A DNA stretch of 64,000 nucleotides from Microbacterium sp. No. 7 (lineage in GTDB: Bacteria; Actinomycetota; Actinomycetes; Actinomycetales; Microbacteriaceae), in NCBI RefSeq assembly GCF_001314225.1, contig NZ_CP012697.1:2418001-2482000 (forward strand), read 5' to 3'. Made by a program: the position numbers and the translations under genes. Positions 31,807 through 40,072 of the stretch are shown here, in pieces. Within the stretch, counting starts at the first letter, position 1. Each line of letters opens with the position of its first letter. Under the pieces are notes generated by a model. That model saw only the letters and a list, made by a program, of their open reading frames with translations. It was not told the origin of the DNA and ran no database searches.

Positions 31807-33798
31807 TCAGCCGTTGGCGGGCGCATCTCGCCGCACCGTCGTGACGGTCGTGGTCGCCGGTGCGTGGTAGGTGTCGGACAGCGCCGCGACAAGATCGTCC
31901 ATCACGGTCGGGTCCTCGATCGTGGCCGGCATGCGATACTCCTCGCCGTCGACGATCTGCCGCATGGTCTTGCGCAGGATCTTGCCGGAGCGGGTCTTGG
32001 GCAGCCGTTCCACGACGGTGACGTCGCGGAACGACGCGACCGGGCCCAGATGTTCGCGCACCAGCGCGATGAGCTCGATCGCCAGCTGGTCGTGGTCGAT
32101 GCCGGAGCCGTGCTTGAGGGTGACGAAGCCGGCGGCTCGCTGGCCCTTGAGCGGATCCGCGACGCCGATCACCGCGGCCTCGGCGACCGCGGGATGCTCG
32201 GTGAGGATCTCCTCGAGCGACCCCGTGGAGAGTCGGTGCCCGGCGACGTTGATGACGTCGTCGGTGCGACCCATGACGAAGAGGTAGCCGTCCTCATCGA
32301 CGTGGCCGGCGTCGCCGGTGGCGTAGTAGCCCGGGAACGCCGAGAGATAGGAGTCCACGAAGCGCTGCCTCGAGCCCCAGATCTCGAGCAGATTGCCGGG
32401 TGGGAGGGGCAGCTTGATCGCGATGTTGCCCTCTGCGCCGGGTTGGACGACCCGCCGGCCGCTCGAGTCGAGGATATGCACGTCGTAGCCGGGCATCGGC
32501 ACGGCCGTCGATCCGGCCTTCTCCTCGAGCCGCTCGACGCCGAGCGGGATCGCACAGATCGCCCATCCGGTCTCGGTCTGCCACCAGTGATCCACGACGG
32601 GAACCGCGACGCCGTCCTTGATCCAGTGCCAGGTCTCGGGATCCGTGCGCTCCCCCGCGAGGAACAGCGCCCGCAGCAACGACACGTCGTGCTTCGCGAG
32701 CTCGGTCAGTCCGGGATCCTCGCGCCGGATCGCGCGCAAGGCGGTGGGCGCGGTGAACATCGTCTTCACACCGTGCTCCTCGATGATCCGCCAGAACACG
32801 CCCGCATCGGGGGTGCCGACGGGCTTTCCCTCGAAGACCACGGTCGTGGCGCCTGCGAGCAGCGGGCCGTAGACGATGTACGAGTGACCGACCACCCAGC
32901 CCACGTCGGAGGCCGTGAACATGGTGTCGCCCGCACCGATGTCGTAGATGTGCTTCATCGTCCAGGCGAGGGCCACGGCATAGCCGCCGGTATCGCGCAC
33001 GATTCCCTTCGGGCTGCCGGTGGTGCCCGAGGTGTAGAGGATGTAGAGCGGGTCCTCGGCTCGCATGGGGACCGGATCGGCGGGGGCAGCCGCGTCCGCG
33101 ATCCGCTCCCAGTCGAGCCACGTCGTGCGGCCGTCGTCGGCATGGTCGGCGGCGGCACCGGGCACCGTGTCCCGGTCACGCACGATCACGCAGGAGACGC
33201 CCGCATCGGCGCCGCCGCAGAGATCGAGGGCGCGGTCGATGATGGGCAGGTACTCGACCGGGCGGCCGGGCTCCATTCCGCCCGAACAGGTCACGATGGC
33301 CTTCGGGGTCGCGTCCGCGATGCGCACGGCCAGCTCGCTGGCGGCGAAGCCGCCGAACACCACGGAGTGGATCGCGCCGATACGCGCGCAGGCGAGCATC
33401 GCGACGGCCGCCTGCGGCGTCATCGGCATGTAGACGAGTACGCGATCGCCCTTCCGCACGCCCTGCTCGCGCAACGCTCCTGCGAATCGGGCGACCTGGT
33501 CGCGCAGCTCCGAGTAGCTCAGGCGGAGCTTCGTGCCGGTCATTGCGGAGTCGTAGACGAGCGCTGTCTGGTCGCCGCGCCCGGCCTCGATGTGGCGGTC
33601 GAGGGCGTTGTACGAGACGTTGAGCTCTCCTCCCGGGAACCATTGCCACTCGGAATCGCCGCGCTCCTCGAGCGCAGCGAGCGGTTCGGTCTCCCAGTCG
33701 ACGGCGTGCGCCGCATCGAGCCAGAATCCCTCGCGATCGGTCCGACTGCGATTCCAGAGCTCCCGGTACGGAAGGGTGTTCGCCGGCGATTCAGACAC
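31807..33798 (-). CDS. Acetyl/propionyl-CoA synthetase family ligase (PrpE-like)
   Basis: A 663-aa AMP-forming ligase. The ATP motif is YTSGTTGSPKG, the core WWQTETGWAI near residue 395, then YATGDAG and the C-terminal PKTRSGKILR with the acetylatable Lys. The N-terminal region (YRELWNRSRTDREGFWLDAA) is of the acetyl-CoA synthetase/PrpE subgroup, so the substrate is a short carboxylic acid such as propionate. The GTG start at 33798 has AAAGGAG 6 nt upstream; the longer frame is unsupported. First gene of the ligase-SDR operon, divergent from the CocE-like hydrolase. Confidence 0.9.
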   Translation of the reverse strand: MSESPANTLPYRELWNRSRTDREGFWLDAAHAVDWETEPLAALEERGDSEWQWFPGGELNVSYNALDRHIEAGRGDQTALVYDSAMTGTKLRLSYSELRDQVARFAGALREQGVRKGDRVLVYMPMTPQAAVAMLACARIGAIHSVVFGGFAASELAVRIADATPKAIVTCSGGMEPGRPVEYLPIIDRALDLCGGADAGVSCVIVRDRDTVPGAAADHADDGRTTWLDWERIADAAAPADPVPMRAEDPLYILYTSGTTGSPKGIVRDTGGYAVALAWTMKHIYDIGAGDTMFTASDVGWVVGHSYIVYGPLLAGATTVVFEGKPVGTPDAGVFWRIIEEHGVKTMFTAPTALRAIRREDPGLTELAKHDVSLLRALFLAGERTDPETWHWIKDGVAVPVVDHWWQTETGWAICAIPLGVERLEEKAGSTAVPMPGYDVHILDSSGRRVVQPGAEGNIAIKLPLPPGNLLEIWGSRQRFVDSYLSAFPGYYATGDAGHVDEDGYLFVMGRTDDVINVAGHRLSTGSLEEILTEHPAVAEAAVIGVADPLKGQRAAGFVTLKHGSGIDHDQLAIELIALVREHLGPVASFRDVTVVERLPKTRSGKILRKTMRQIVDGEEYRMPATIEDPTVMDDLVAALSDTYHAPATTTVTTVRRDAPANG

Positions 33799-34105
33799 GT
33801 TTCTCCTTTGAAGAGCTTCACCCGACGGGCGTGCCAAGGTGATCACCCCTCGAGCTTCGGTCGTGGCCCGATGGCCGCGCTACCGCCAGACAGCCCGGAT
33901 ATCGCCTCCCGGCCTCCGCCATCCGCGCAGACGCGCCGGCATGCGCGTCGCCGATCCGGATGCACGACGGCCATGCGCTCGAATGGCGGGGGTCGCCCTC
34001 GGGTTCCTGGAGCGCCTGGCGGTTCTGACGGACGGACGCCGCTGTCAGCATGGGAGGCGCCGGCAGCGGCATGCGGCCCGGCACACCCACGACCGAGGAG
34101 TCTGC
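33799..34105. other. 307-bp divergent intergenic region of the catabolic block
   Basis: Lies between the start codons of the ligase and CocE-like genes. It contains both ribosome binding sites (AAAGGAG at the left edge on the minus strand and GAGGAG at the right edge). Short imperfect dyads are present, but I see no clear -10 box, long palindrome or credible gene. It must hold both promoters. Confidence 0.5.
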
Positions 34106-35695
34106 ATGACGAAGCCCCGCTACGGGCTGCTTGACCGCTATCTGACCCGGGCGAACGGGCTGCCGCGCGGTCGGGCCTACTCGACGACGGAGCACGAGGT
34201 CGCGGTCGGGGACGGCACCGTCCTGAAAGCCGCGCACTACGCCCCCGTCGGCCACGCTCGCGGGACCCTCGTGGCGATGACTCCGTACGGTCGCGCCGGC
34301 ATCGCTGCGCGCCTGGTCTTCGGGATCTACGCATCCCAGGGCTATCACGTGCTGGCGACCAGCGTTCGCGGGTCGTTCGGATCCGGCGGCGCGTTCAACC
34401 CGATGTTCCACGACGGGAGCGATTTCCGCGACGTCGTCGCCTGGATGCGCGAGCAGTCCTGGTACACGGGGGCTTTCGCATCGTTCGGCGCCTCCTACCT
34501 GGGGTGGACGCAGTGGGCGCTGCTTTCCGAGCCGCAGCCGGATCACAAAGCGGCCGTCATCGTCGTGGGACCTCACGACGTCACGAGGTTCCATTGGGGC
34601 TCGGGCACCTTCACGTCCGCCCTGCCGGTCTGGGCGGCCCTGCTCGACGTCCAGGAGACGAGCCCGCTGCGATCCGTGCGGCATGCCTTGACGAAGGGCG
34701 AGCCGATCCACCGGCTGCTGCGGCGGCCCGCGATCGCGCAGGAGCTCTTCGAGATCATGCCCGCACAACGGTCCTGGCTGGAGGATCGGATCACCCATGA
34801 TGTCGACGACCCCTACTGGGCTCCGTTCGATCTCAGCGAGACGCTCGAGCGCGTGGACGTCCCCGTGTTGATCTCCACCGGCTGGCAGGACATCTTCGCC
34901 ACGCAGTCCCTCGAGCAGTTCGAGAGGCTCAGCGCCCGCGGCACGGATGTCGCCCTCACCGTCGGGCCTTGGGAGCACACGAGGGCGAGCGGAGGGCCGA
35001 TGCTGGTGAAGGAGGCCCTCGAATGGCTGGGCACCCATCTCGCCGGCGCCGGACCGACACGGAGGTCACGCGTGCACCTTCACGTCACCGGAGCGGACGA
35101 ATGGCGCGATCTGGAGACGTGGCCGCCGGCGACGGCGCCGCGTCGCCTTCATCTCACGCCCCGCGCACTGGCCGAGACCGCGACGTCGAGCGACGTGTCG
35201 TTCTCCTTCGATCCGGCGGATCCGCCGGTCTTTCCGGGCGGCCCCCTCCTGTTCGGAGGCGGCTACGCCGACGACAAGGCCGTCGCGGAACGCGATGACG
35301 TGTTCGCCGTCGTCTCAGAGTCCCTCGAGACCGATCTCGAGGTGCACGGACGAATCGTCGTCGTCCTGGATCATTCGGCCGAGCAGCCCGACTCCAACAT
35401 CTTCGTCCGGGTGTCCGACATCGACGAACGCGGCCGCTCACGGAACGTCGCCCAGGGAGATCGACGGGTCCGTGCCGACGGGACGATCCGCATCGATCTC
35501 ACCCCGATCGCCCACCGTTTCCGTTCCGGGCACCGCATCCGCGTCGCCATCGCCGGAGGCGCGCACCCGCACTTCCCTGCGAGTCCCGGGACGGGCGAGA
35601 ACCCGATGCTCGCGACACGTCGGATCCCGAACCGGCACACCCTCCGCCTCGAGGCGTCGTACATCGAACTGCCTGTGGCCGCCTCGACCATGTGA
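34106..35695 (+). CDS. CocE/NonD family hydrolase (X-Pro dipeptidyl-peptidase S15-like)
   Basis: A 529-aa protein. The first 300 residues are an alpha/beta hydrolase with nucleophile elbow FGASYLGW near residue 130, preceded by the motif VRGSFGSGGAFNP; the catalytic His is likely in VGPWEHTRASGG. The C-terminal 180 residues form the jelly-roll domain of this family (FRSGHRIRVAIAGGAHPHF near the end). Members hydrolyse esters (cocaine esterase), acylated antibiotics or X-Pro peptides. No signal peptide. The ATG at 34106 has GAGGAG. Divergent from the ligase-SDR operon and convergent with uppS, 16 nt from its end. Confidence 0.9.
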   Translation: MTKPRYGLLDRYLTRANGLPRGRAYSTTEHEVAVGDGTVLKAAHYAPVGHARGTLVAMTPYGRAGIAARLVFGIYASQGYHVLATSVRGSFGSGGAFNPMFHDGSDFRDVVAWMREQSWYTGAFASFGASYLGWTQWALLSEPQPDHKAAVIVVGPHDVTRFHWGSGTFTSALPVWAALLDVQETSPLRSVRHALTKGEPIHRLLRRPAIAQELFEIMPAQRSWLEDRITHDVDDPYWAPFDLSETLERVDVPVLISTGWQDIFATQSLEQFERLSARGTDVALTVGPWEHTRASGGPMLVKEALEWLGTHLAGAGPTRRSRVHLHVTGADEWRDLETWPPATAPRRLHLTPRALAETATSSDVSFSFDPADPPVFPGGPLLFGGGYADDKAVAERDDVFAVVSESLETDLEVHGRIVVVLDHSAEQPDSNIFVRVSDIDERGRSRNVAQGDRRVRADGTIRIDLTPIAHRFRSGHRIRVAIAGGAHPHFPASPGTGENPMLATRRIPNRHTLRLEASYIELPVAASTM

Positions 35696-35711
35696 TTCGG
35701 GCCGGCGTCGG

Positions 35712-36515
35712 CTACGCCGTGGGCGCGTCGACGGCGCCGCCAAAGCGGCGGTCCCGGTTGAGGTAGAGCTGGATCGCCCGCCACAGGTCGCGGCGGGAGA
35801 AGTCTGGCCAGAGCGTGTCGAGGAAGACCATCTCGGCGTAGGCCGACTGCCAGAGCAGGAAGTTCGAGGTGCGCTGCTCGCCGCTGGAGCGGACGAAGAG
35901 GTCGACGTCGGGCATGTCGGGGACGTAGAGGTGGCGCCGCAGCGTCTTCTCGGTGATCGCCGACGGCTTGATGCGCCCCGCCGCGACGTCGGCGCCGATC
36001 GATCGCATCGCGTCGATGATCTCGTGCCGCCCGCCGTAGTTGACGCACATCGTGAGCGTCATGACGTCGTTGCCGGCGGTGAGCCGCTCGGCGTACTGCA
36101 GCTCCTTGATGACCGAGCCCCACAGGCGGGGGGTACGGCCCGCCCAGCGCACGCGCACGCCCCACTCGTTGAGCTGGTCGCGCCGACGGTGCAGCACGTC
36201 GCGGTTGTACCCCATGAGGAAGCGCACCTCGTCGGGCGAGCGCGCCCAGTTCTCCGTCGAGAACGCGTAGACGCTCAGGTGGGTCACACCGGCTTGGATC
36301 GCCCCCGCGACCACGTCGAGCAGCACCTCCTCACCGGCCTTGTGCCCCTCGATGCGCGGCAGGCCGCGGCGGTTCGCCCAGCGGCCGTTGCCGTCCATCA
36401 CGATCGCGACGTGCCGCGGCACCGCTCCGCGCGGAAAGGCGGGCGGGTGGATGCCGGTCCAGTCGAGCGGCCGGTACGGCACGGCGTCGCGGTGCGTGTA
36501 CGGCTTGGGGCTCAT
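35712..36515 (-). CDS. uppS: Isoprenyl (undecaprenyl) diphosphate synthase
   Basis: A 267-aa cis-prenyltransferase that makes the long-chain polyprenyl carrier for cell-wall synthesis. The catalytic Asp41 is in [16 protein letters not shown]. Other motifs are [15 protein letters not shown] and the C-terminal [19 protein letters not shown]. The ATG at 36515 overlaps the recO stop by ATGA, so recO and uppS are translationally coupled, the usual actinobacterial order. Confidence 0.95.
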   Translation of the reverse strand: MSPKPYTHRDAVPYRPLDWTGIHPPAFPRGAVPRHVAIVMDGNGRWANRRGLPRIEGHKAGEEVLLDVVAGAIQAGVTHLSVYAFSTENWARSPDEVRFLMGYNRDVLHRRRDQLNEWGVRVRWAGRTPRLWGSVIKELQYAERLTAGNDVMTLTMCVNYGGRHEIIDAMRSIGADVAAGRIKPSAITEKTLRRHLYVPDMPDVDLFVRSSGEQRTSNFLLWQSAYAEMVFLDTLWPDFSRRDLWRAIQLYLNRDRRFGGAVDAPTA

Positions 36516-37240
36516 GGGGCGACCTCCAGATGCGAGAGCGAGCGGATGCCGCGTTCGAGATGCCACTGCGCGTAGGCGGCGACGAGTCCCGAGGCCGCCT
36601 GGTGGGCACCGGCATCCGTCGCCTCGACCGCGTCCCACTCGCCGGCCAGGAGGGCGCGCAGCAACGCGCCGGTCTCGGGCCGCAGCCGTGCGGCGCCCGC
36701 GGGCGCGCAGGCGCCGCACACGACGCCGCCCAGCTGCGCGATGAACCACTCGTGCGGGCCGGGGCGCCCGCAGCGCGTGCAGTCGTCGAGCCCGGGCGCC
36801 CACCCCGAGAGCGCCATGGCGCGCAGGAGATACGAGTCGAGCACCGAGCGTGCGGCATGGTCGCCGCGGGCGAGGGCGCGCAGCCCGCCGACGAGCAGCA
36901 GGTACTGCTGCGGCGTGGCGTCCGCGTCGCTCAGCCGGTCGGCCGCCTCGGCCATCGCGTGCGCGGCCGTGTAGCGGTCGTAGTGCGCCGCGATGTCGGT
37001 GCCGTACGACCCCAGCGACTCCGCCTGCTGCACGACGTCGAGCGAGCGTCCCTGGTGCAGTTGCAGATCGGCGACCATGAACGGCTCGAGCCGTGCGCCG
37101 AACTTCGACGACGTGCGGCGCACGCCCTTCGCGACGGCGCGGATCTTGCCGTGACGGCGGCTGAGCATCGTCACGATGCGGTCGGCCTCGCCCAGCTTGT
37201 GGGTGCGCAGGACGACGGCCTCGTCACGGTAGGTGGGCAC
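36512..37240 (-). CDS. recO: DNA repair protein RecO
   Basis: A 242-aa recombination mediator that helps load RecA at gaps with RecR. The N-terminal OB fold reads [20 protein letters not shown]; a zinc-type pair CTRCGR and CGAC sits in the middle. The start is set at GTG 37240 because homologues begin with [10 protein letters not shown] and a GATAAT box lies 6 nt upstream; the in-frame GTG at 37261 is less likely. Followed by uppS with a 4-nt overlap; divergent from the TRIC-type gene with 35 bp between starts. Confidence 0.93.
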   Translation of the reverse strand: MPTYRDEAVVLRTHKLGEADRIVTMLSRRHGKIRAVAKGVRRTSSKFGARLEPFMVADLQLHQGRSLDVVQQAESLGSYGTDIAAHYDRYTAAHAMAEAADRLSDADATPQQYLLLVGGLRALARGDHAARSVLDSYLLRAMALSGWAPGLDDCTRCGRPGPHEWFIAQLGGVVCGACAPAGAARLRPETGALLRALLAGEWDAVEATDAGAHQAASGLVAAYAQWHLERGIRSLSHLEVAP

Positions 37241-37246
37241 TCCTCG

Positions 37247-37269
37247 ATTATCCCGCCGCACGAGAGAAT
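37247..37269. promoter_or_regulatory. Divergent leaderless-type promoters (recO / TRIC-like gene)
   Basis: On the minus strand GATAAT (37252-37247), 6 nt, then GTG 37240. On the plus strand GAGAAT (37264-37269), 6 nt (GGAGGC), then GTG 37276. The plus side also has a usable Shine-Dalgarno. Confidence 0.45.
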
Positions 37270-37275
37270 GGAGGC

Positions 37276-37959
37276 GTGACCGAGCCGCTCTTCACGATTC
37301 CGCTCTGGGCAGACCTCACCGCCGTCGGCCTCGGCGGTGTGCAGGGCGCCCTGTTCGCCTCGGGCTTCCGCGGCGAGCGGCGCCTCGACCTGCTCGGCGT
37401 CGCGATCATCGGCGTCATGATCGGCATGGGCGGCGGCCTCATCCGCGACCTGCTGCTCGACGTGGAGCTCGCGACGATGCAGAGCGACTGGTACCTGATC
37501 ACCGCGATCTCGGCGGCGCTCGTCGGCATGCTGCTGTCGGGCCTGTTCCGCCGGCTCAACGGCGTGATCGTGGCGCTGGATGCCGTCGTCGTCGGCATGT
37601 TCGGCGCCTTCGGCACGAGCAAGGCGCTCGGTCTGGGCCTCCCGCCGGTCCCCGCGATGTTCATCGGCGTGTGCGCGGCCGTCGGCGGCGGCGTGCTGCG
37701 CGACATGCTCATGGGCCTGCCCGTGGCGATCATGCACGTCGGCTCGCTCTACGCCGTGGCCGCCGCCGCGGGCTGCGGCGTGCTGGCCGTGCTGCACGCG
37801 CTCGGGGTGCCGCTCGTGGCCGCCGCGATCGTGTGCATCGCCGTGACCACGATCATCCGCCTGCTCGCGGTCGTCTTCGACATCTCACTGCCCGAGCAGC
37901 GCGCGCTGCACCGCCGCAAGGTCGCGATGGAGACCGCCACGATCCGCACCGTGAAGTAG
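37276..37959 (+). CDS. TRIC/UPF0126 family membrane protein
   Basis: A 227-aa protein with seven hydrophobic segments built as a duplicated three-helix unit. Each half contains the GGG signature followed by [14 protein letters not shown] near residue 50 and [12 protein letters not shown] near residue 136. These kinked-helix glycines match prokaryotic trimeric intracellular cation channels (UPF0126, YeiH/YvgT-like). Likely a monovalent cation channel in the cytoplasmic membrane. The GTG at 37276 has GGAGG. It ends just before a palindromic repeat array. Confidence 0.88.
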   Translation: MTEPLFTIPLWADLTAVGLGGVQGALFASGFRGERRLDLLGVAIIGVMIGMGGGLIRDLLLDVELATMQSDWYLITAISAALVGMLLSGLFRRLNGVIVALDAVVVGMFGAFGTSKALGLGLPPVPAMFIGVCAAVGGGVLRDMLMGLPVAIMHVGSLYAVAAAAGCGVLAVLHALGVPLVAAAIVCIAVTTIIRLLAVVFDISLPEQRALHRRKVAMETATIRTVK

Positions 37960-37967
37960 CCGCCCCC

Positions 37968-38424
37968 CGCTGGTTGAGTAGCCGCCGCAGGCGGCGTATC
38001 GAAACCCGCGTAACGGTCCGTGGGAAGGGTCTCGATACACTCGCGGCTTCGCCGCGAGCACTCGACCAGCGGGACCAGACGCCCCCCACACACCGGACCC
38101 CCACCCCGCTGGTTGAGTAGCCGCCGAAGGCGGCGTATCGAAACCCATGTAACGGACCATGGGAAGGGTCTCGATACACTCGCGGCTCCGCCGCGAGCAC
38201 TCGACCAGCGGGACGGGACGCACCCACCTGCTCGGCCCACACCCCCGCTGGTTGAGTAGCCGCCACAGGCGGCGTATCGAAACCCATGTAACGGACCGTG
38301 GCGAGGGTCTCGATACACTCGCGGCTTCGCCGCGAGCACTCGACCAGCGGGGCGGGATGCCCCCGCAACCCGCGCCGCTCACCCCGCTGGTTGAGTAGCC
38401 GCCGGAGGCGGCGTATCGAAACCC
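37968..38424. repeat. Palindromic repeat array, 139-bp period, about 3.3 copies
   Basis: Copies start at 37968, 38107, 38246 and 38385, exactly 139 bp apart; the fourth is truncated. Each begins CCGCTGGTTGAGTAG, then hairpin GCCGCC-nnn-GGCGGC, GTATCGAAACCC, a variable centre, GGGTCTCGATAC, hairpin CTCGCGGC-TTC-GCCGCGAG and ends ACTCGACCAGCGG. The outer and inner elements are complementary, so each unit can fold into one large cruciform. A 32-33-bp spacer follows, equal in length but different in sequence. The array lies between two convergent genes and may act as a bidirectional terminator. Confidence 0.88.
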
Positions 38425-38440
38425 ATCCCATGGCCCGTGC

Positions 38441-40072
38441 TCATCTCGGCTGGGCGGCGCGCTCGGCGGCGGCACGGGCCGCGGAGATCGTGGCGAGCTC
38501 GGCGTCCACGGCGCCGAGGATGCGGTCGTCGGCGACCTGCTGCACGCTCGCGCGCAGCTCGCGGCCGACCCGCGCGGCGCGCCTGCGCGCGCCGACGCCG
38601 CCGAACACCCGGCCGAGGCCCGCGAGCACGAGGCCCGCGAGCACGCCCCCGCCGAGCAGCACGGTCGGCCACGGCAGCTCCAGCACGCCGACGTCGATCG
38701 CCGGGACGAGTCCCTCGGTGGGCACGCGCAGGTAGTCGAGCACCGCGAGCCCGCCCAGCCACACACCGCCGGCGACCGCGGCGACGAGCAGCAGCCACTG
38801 CAGCGCGTCGACGACGCACCACCAGCGCGCGGGTCGCAGCCGCACGGTGCGGGCCACCGCGACGTCGAGCGCATCGCCGACGTCGGCGGTCGCGGCGACG
38901 GCTCGCGCGCTGAGCTCCTCGCCGGCCCGGGCGGGCAGCGATGGCGACACCCCGGCGACGTAGTCGCGCGCCGCGGTCGACAGCTGCGCCCTCACCGCCG
39001 GCGATGCGGGAGGCAGCGAGGTGCGCACGACCTCGCCCGCCGAGGGGTCCTGCCCTCGCTTCGCATCGCCGCGCAGGCCCAGCACCCGCAGCGGGTCGGC
39101 GCGCAGGCGGCGCACCCAGCGCGACGGCGGCCATCCGGTGCGCACGATCGCGTCGCGCACGCTCGAGCGCTGCACGGCGTCCACGACGAGCGGGATGCCG
39201 GCGGCGTCGTCGAGCGCAGCCAGCAGCCGGCGGCGCGCCTGCGCCTGCTCTCCGCGGGCGTCGTGCGCGGCCGGCAGCGCGTCGAGCAGGGTCGCGGCGG
39301 CGGCGCGGACATCGGCCGTCATCCGCGCCGTCGCGCTCTCGCGGCGTGCCACGGCGCGCACGATGAGCTCACGCAGCTCGTCGATGCCCTGCCCGGTCGA
39401 CGCGGAGGCGCCGATGACGCGTGCCGACAAGCCGTCCGCCCGGACGAGCCGGGTCAGGTCGTCGACGACCTGGCGCCCCGCCGCGGCATCGAGACGGTCG
39501 AGCTGGTTGAGCACCACCGCGACCGCGTCGTCGCGACCGGTCAGCGGGGCGAGATAGCGATCGTGCAGCACGCCGTCGGCGTACTTCTGCGGGTTCGTGA
39601 CCCAGATCAGCAGGTCGGCGCGCTCGGTCACGTGGTCGGCGCGCAGCCGGTGCTCGGTGACCACGGAGTCGTGATCGGGCAGGTCGAGCAGCAGGAGGCC
39701 GCGCGGGTGCCGCGCCGACACCGGGAGCTCGTGGCGCTCGCTCACGCCCAGCCAGTCCAGCAGGGCCGCCGAGCCGGGCCGCAGCTCGGCGGTCTCGGCG
39801 ACCGCCGCGAGCGGGAACGCCGTCGTCGGCCGCTGCCGGCCGGTGCGGGCGACGTCGGCGCCCGCCAGCAGGTTGAAGATCGTGGACTTCCCCGCGCCCG
39901 TCGCACCCGCGAGCGCCACGACCGTGTGCTCGGCGGAGAGCTGCGCGCGTTCCTCCGCCCGCGCGAGCACGGCGGAGGCGGCTTCCACGACCTCCGGGGC
40001 GATGCGCCCCCGCGTCGCGTCGATCGCCGAGCGCAGCGCGACGACGCGGTCGGCGAGCGTGAGCCGCGCCAT
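38441..40072 (-). CDS. Dynamin-like/YfjP-type membrane GTPase, short partner
   Basis: A 543-aa protein. The N-terminal GTPase domain has P-loop GATGAGKST near residue 55, a switch-type LLLLDLPDHDSV (DxxG equivalent) and NQLD as G4. A helical middle region follows, then two hydrophobic segments: WWCVVDALQWLLLVAAVAGG near residue 425 and TVLLGGGVLAGLVLAGLG near residue 480. It then ends in a short helical tail. The architecture fits bacterial dynamin-like or membrane-anchored GTPases. Its ATG overlaps the stop of the longer GTPase gene (TGATG), so the two are made together, as with DynA/DynB or IniA/IniC pairs elsewhere in actinobacteria. Confidence 0.85.
   Translation of the reverse strand: MARLTLADRVVALRSAIDATRGRIAPEVVEAASAVLARAEERAQLSAEHTVVALAGATGAGKSTIFNLLAGADVARTGRQRPTTAFPLAAVAETAELRPGSAALLDWLGVSERHELPVSARHPRGLLLLDLPDHDSVVTEHRLRADHVTERADLLIWVTNPQKYADGVLHDRYLAPLTGRDDAVAVVLNQLDRLDAAAGRQVVDDLTRLVRADGLSARVIGASASTGQGIDELRELIVRAVARRESATARMTADVRAAAATLLDALPAAHDARGEQAQARRRLLAALDDAAGIPLVVDAVQRSSVRDAIVRTGWPPSRWVRRLRADPLRVLGLRGDAKRGQDPSAGEVVRTSLPPASPAVRAQLSTAARDYVAGVSPSLPARAGEELSARAVAATADVGDALDVAVARTVRLRPARWWCVVDALQWLLLVAAVAGGVWLGGLAVLDYLRVPTEGLVPAIDVGVLELPWPTVLLGGGVLAGLVLAGLGRVFGGVGARRRAARVGRELRASVQQVADDRILGAVDAELATISAARAAAERAAQPR

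Noticed and set aside
25297..35695. Integrative element or prophage
   Set aside because: No integrase, transposase, recombinase or direct-repeat att sites seen at the edges; only gene content and position suggest acquisition.
37968..38424. CRISPR array
   Set aside because: Regular spacing and variable 32-33-bp spacers recall CRISPR, but the repeated part is about 106 bp and strongly palindromic, there are only about three copies and no cas genes are in the window.
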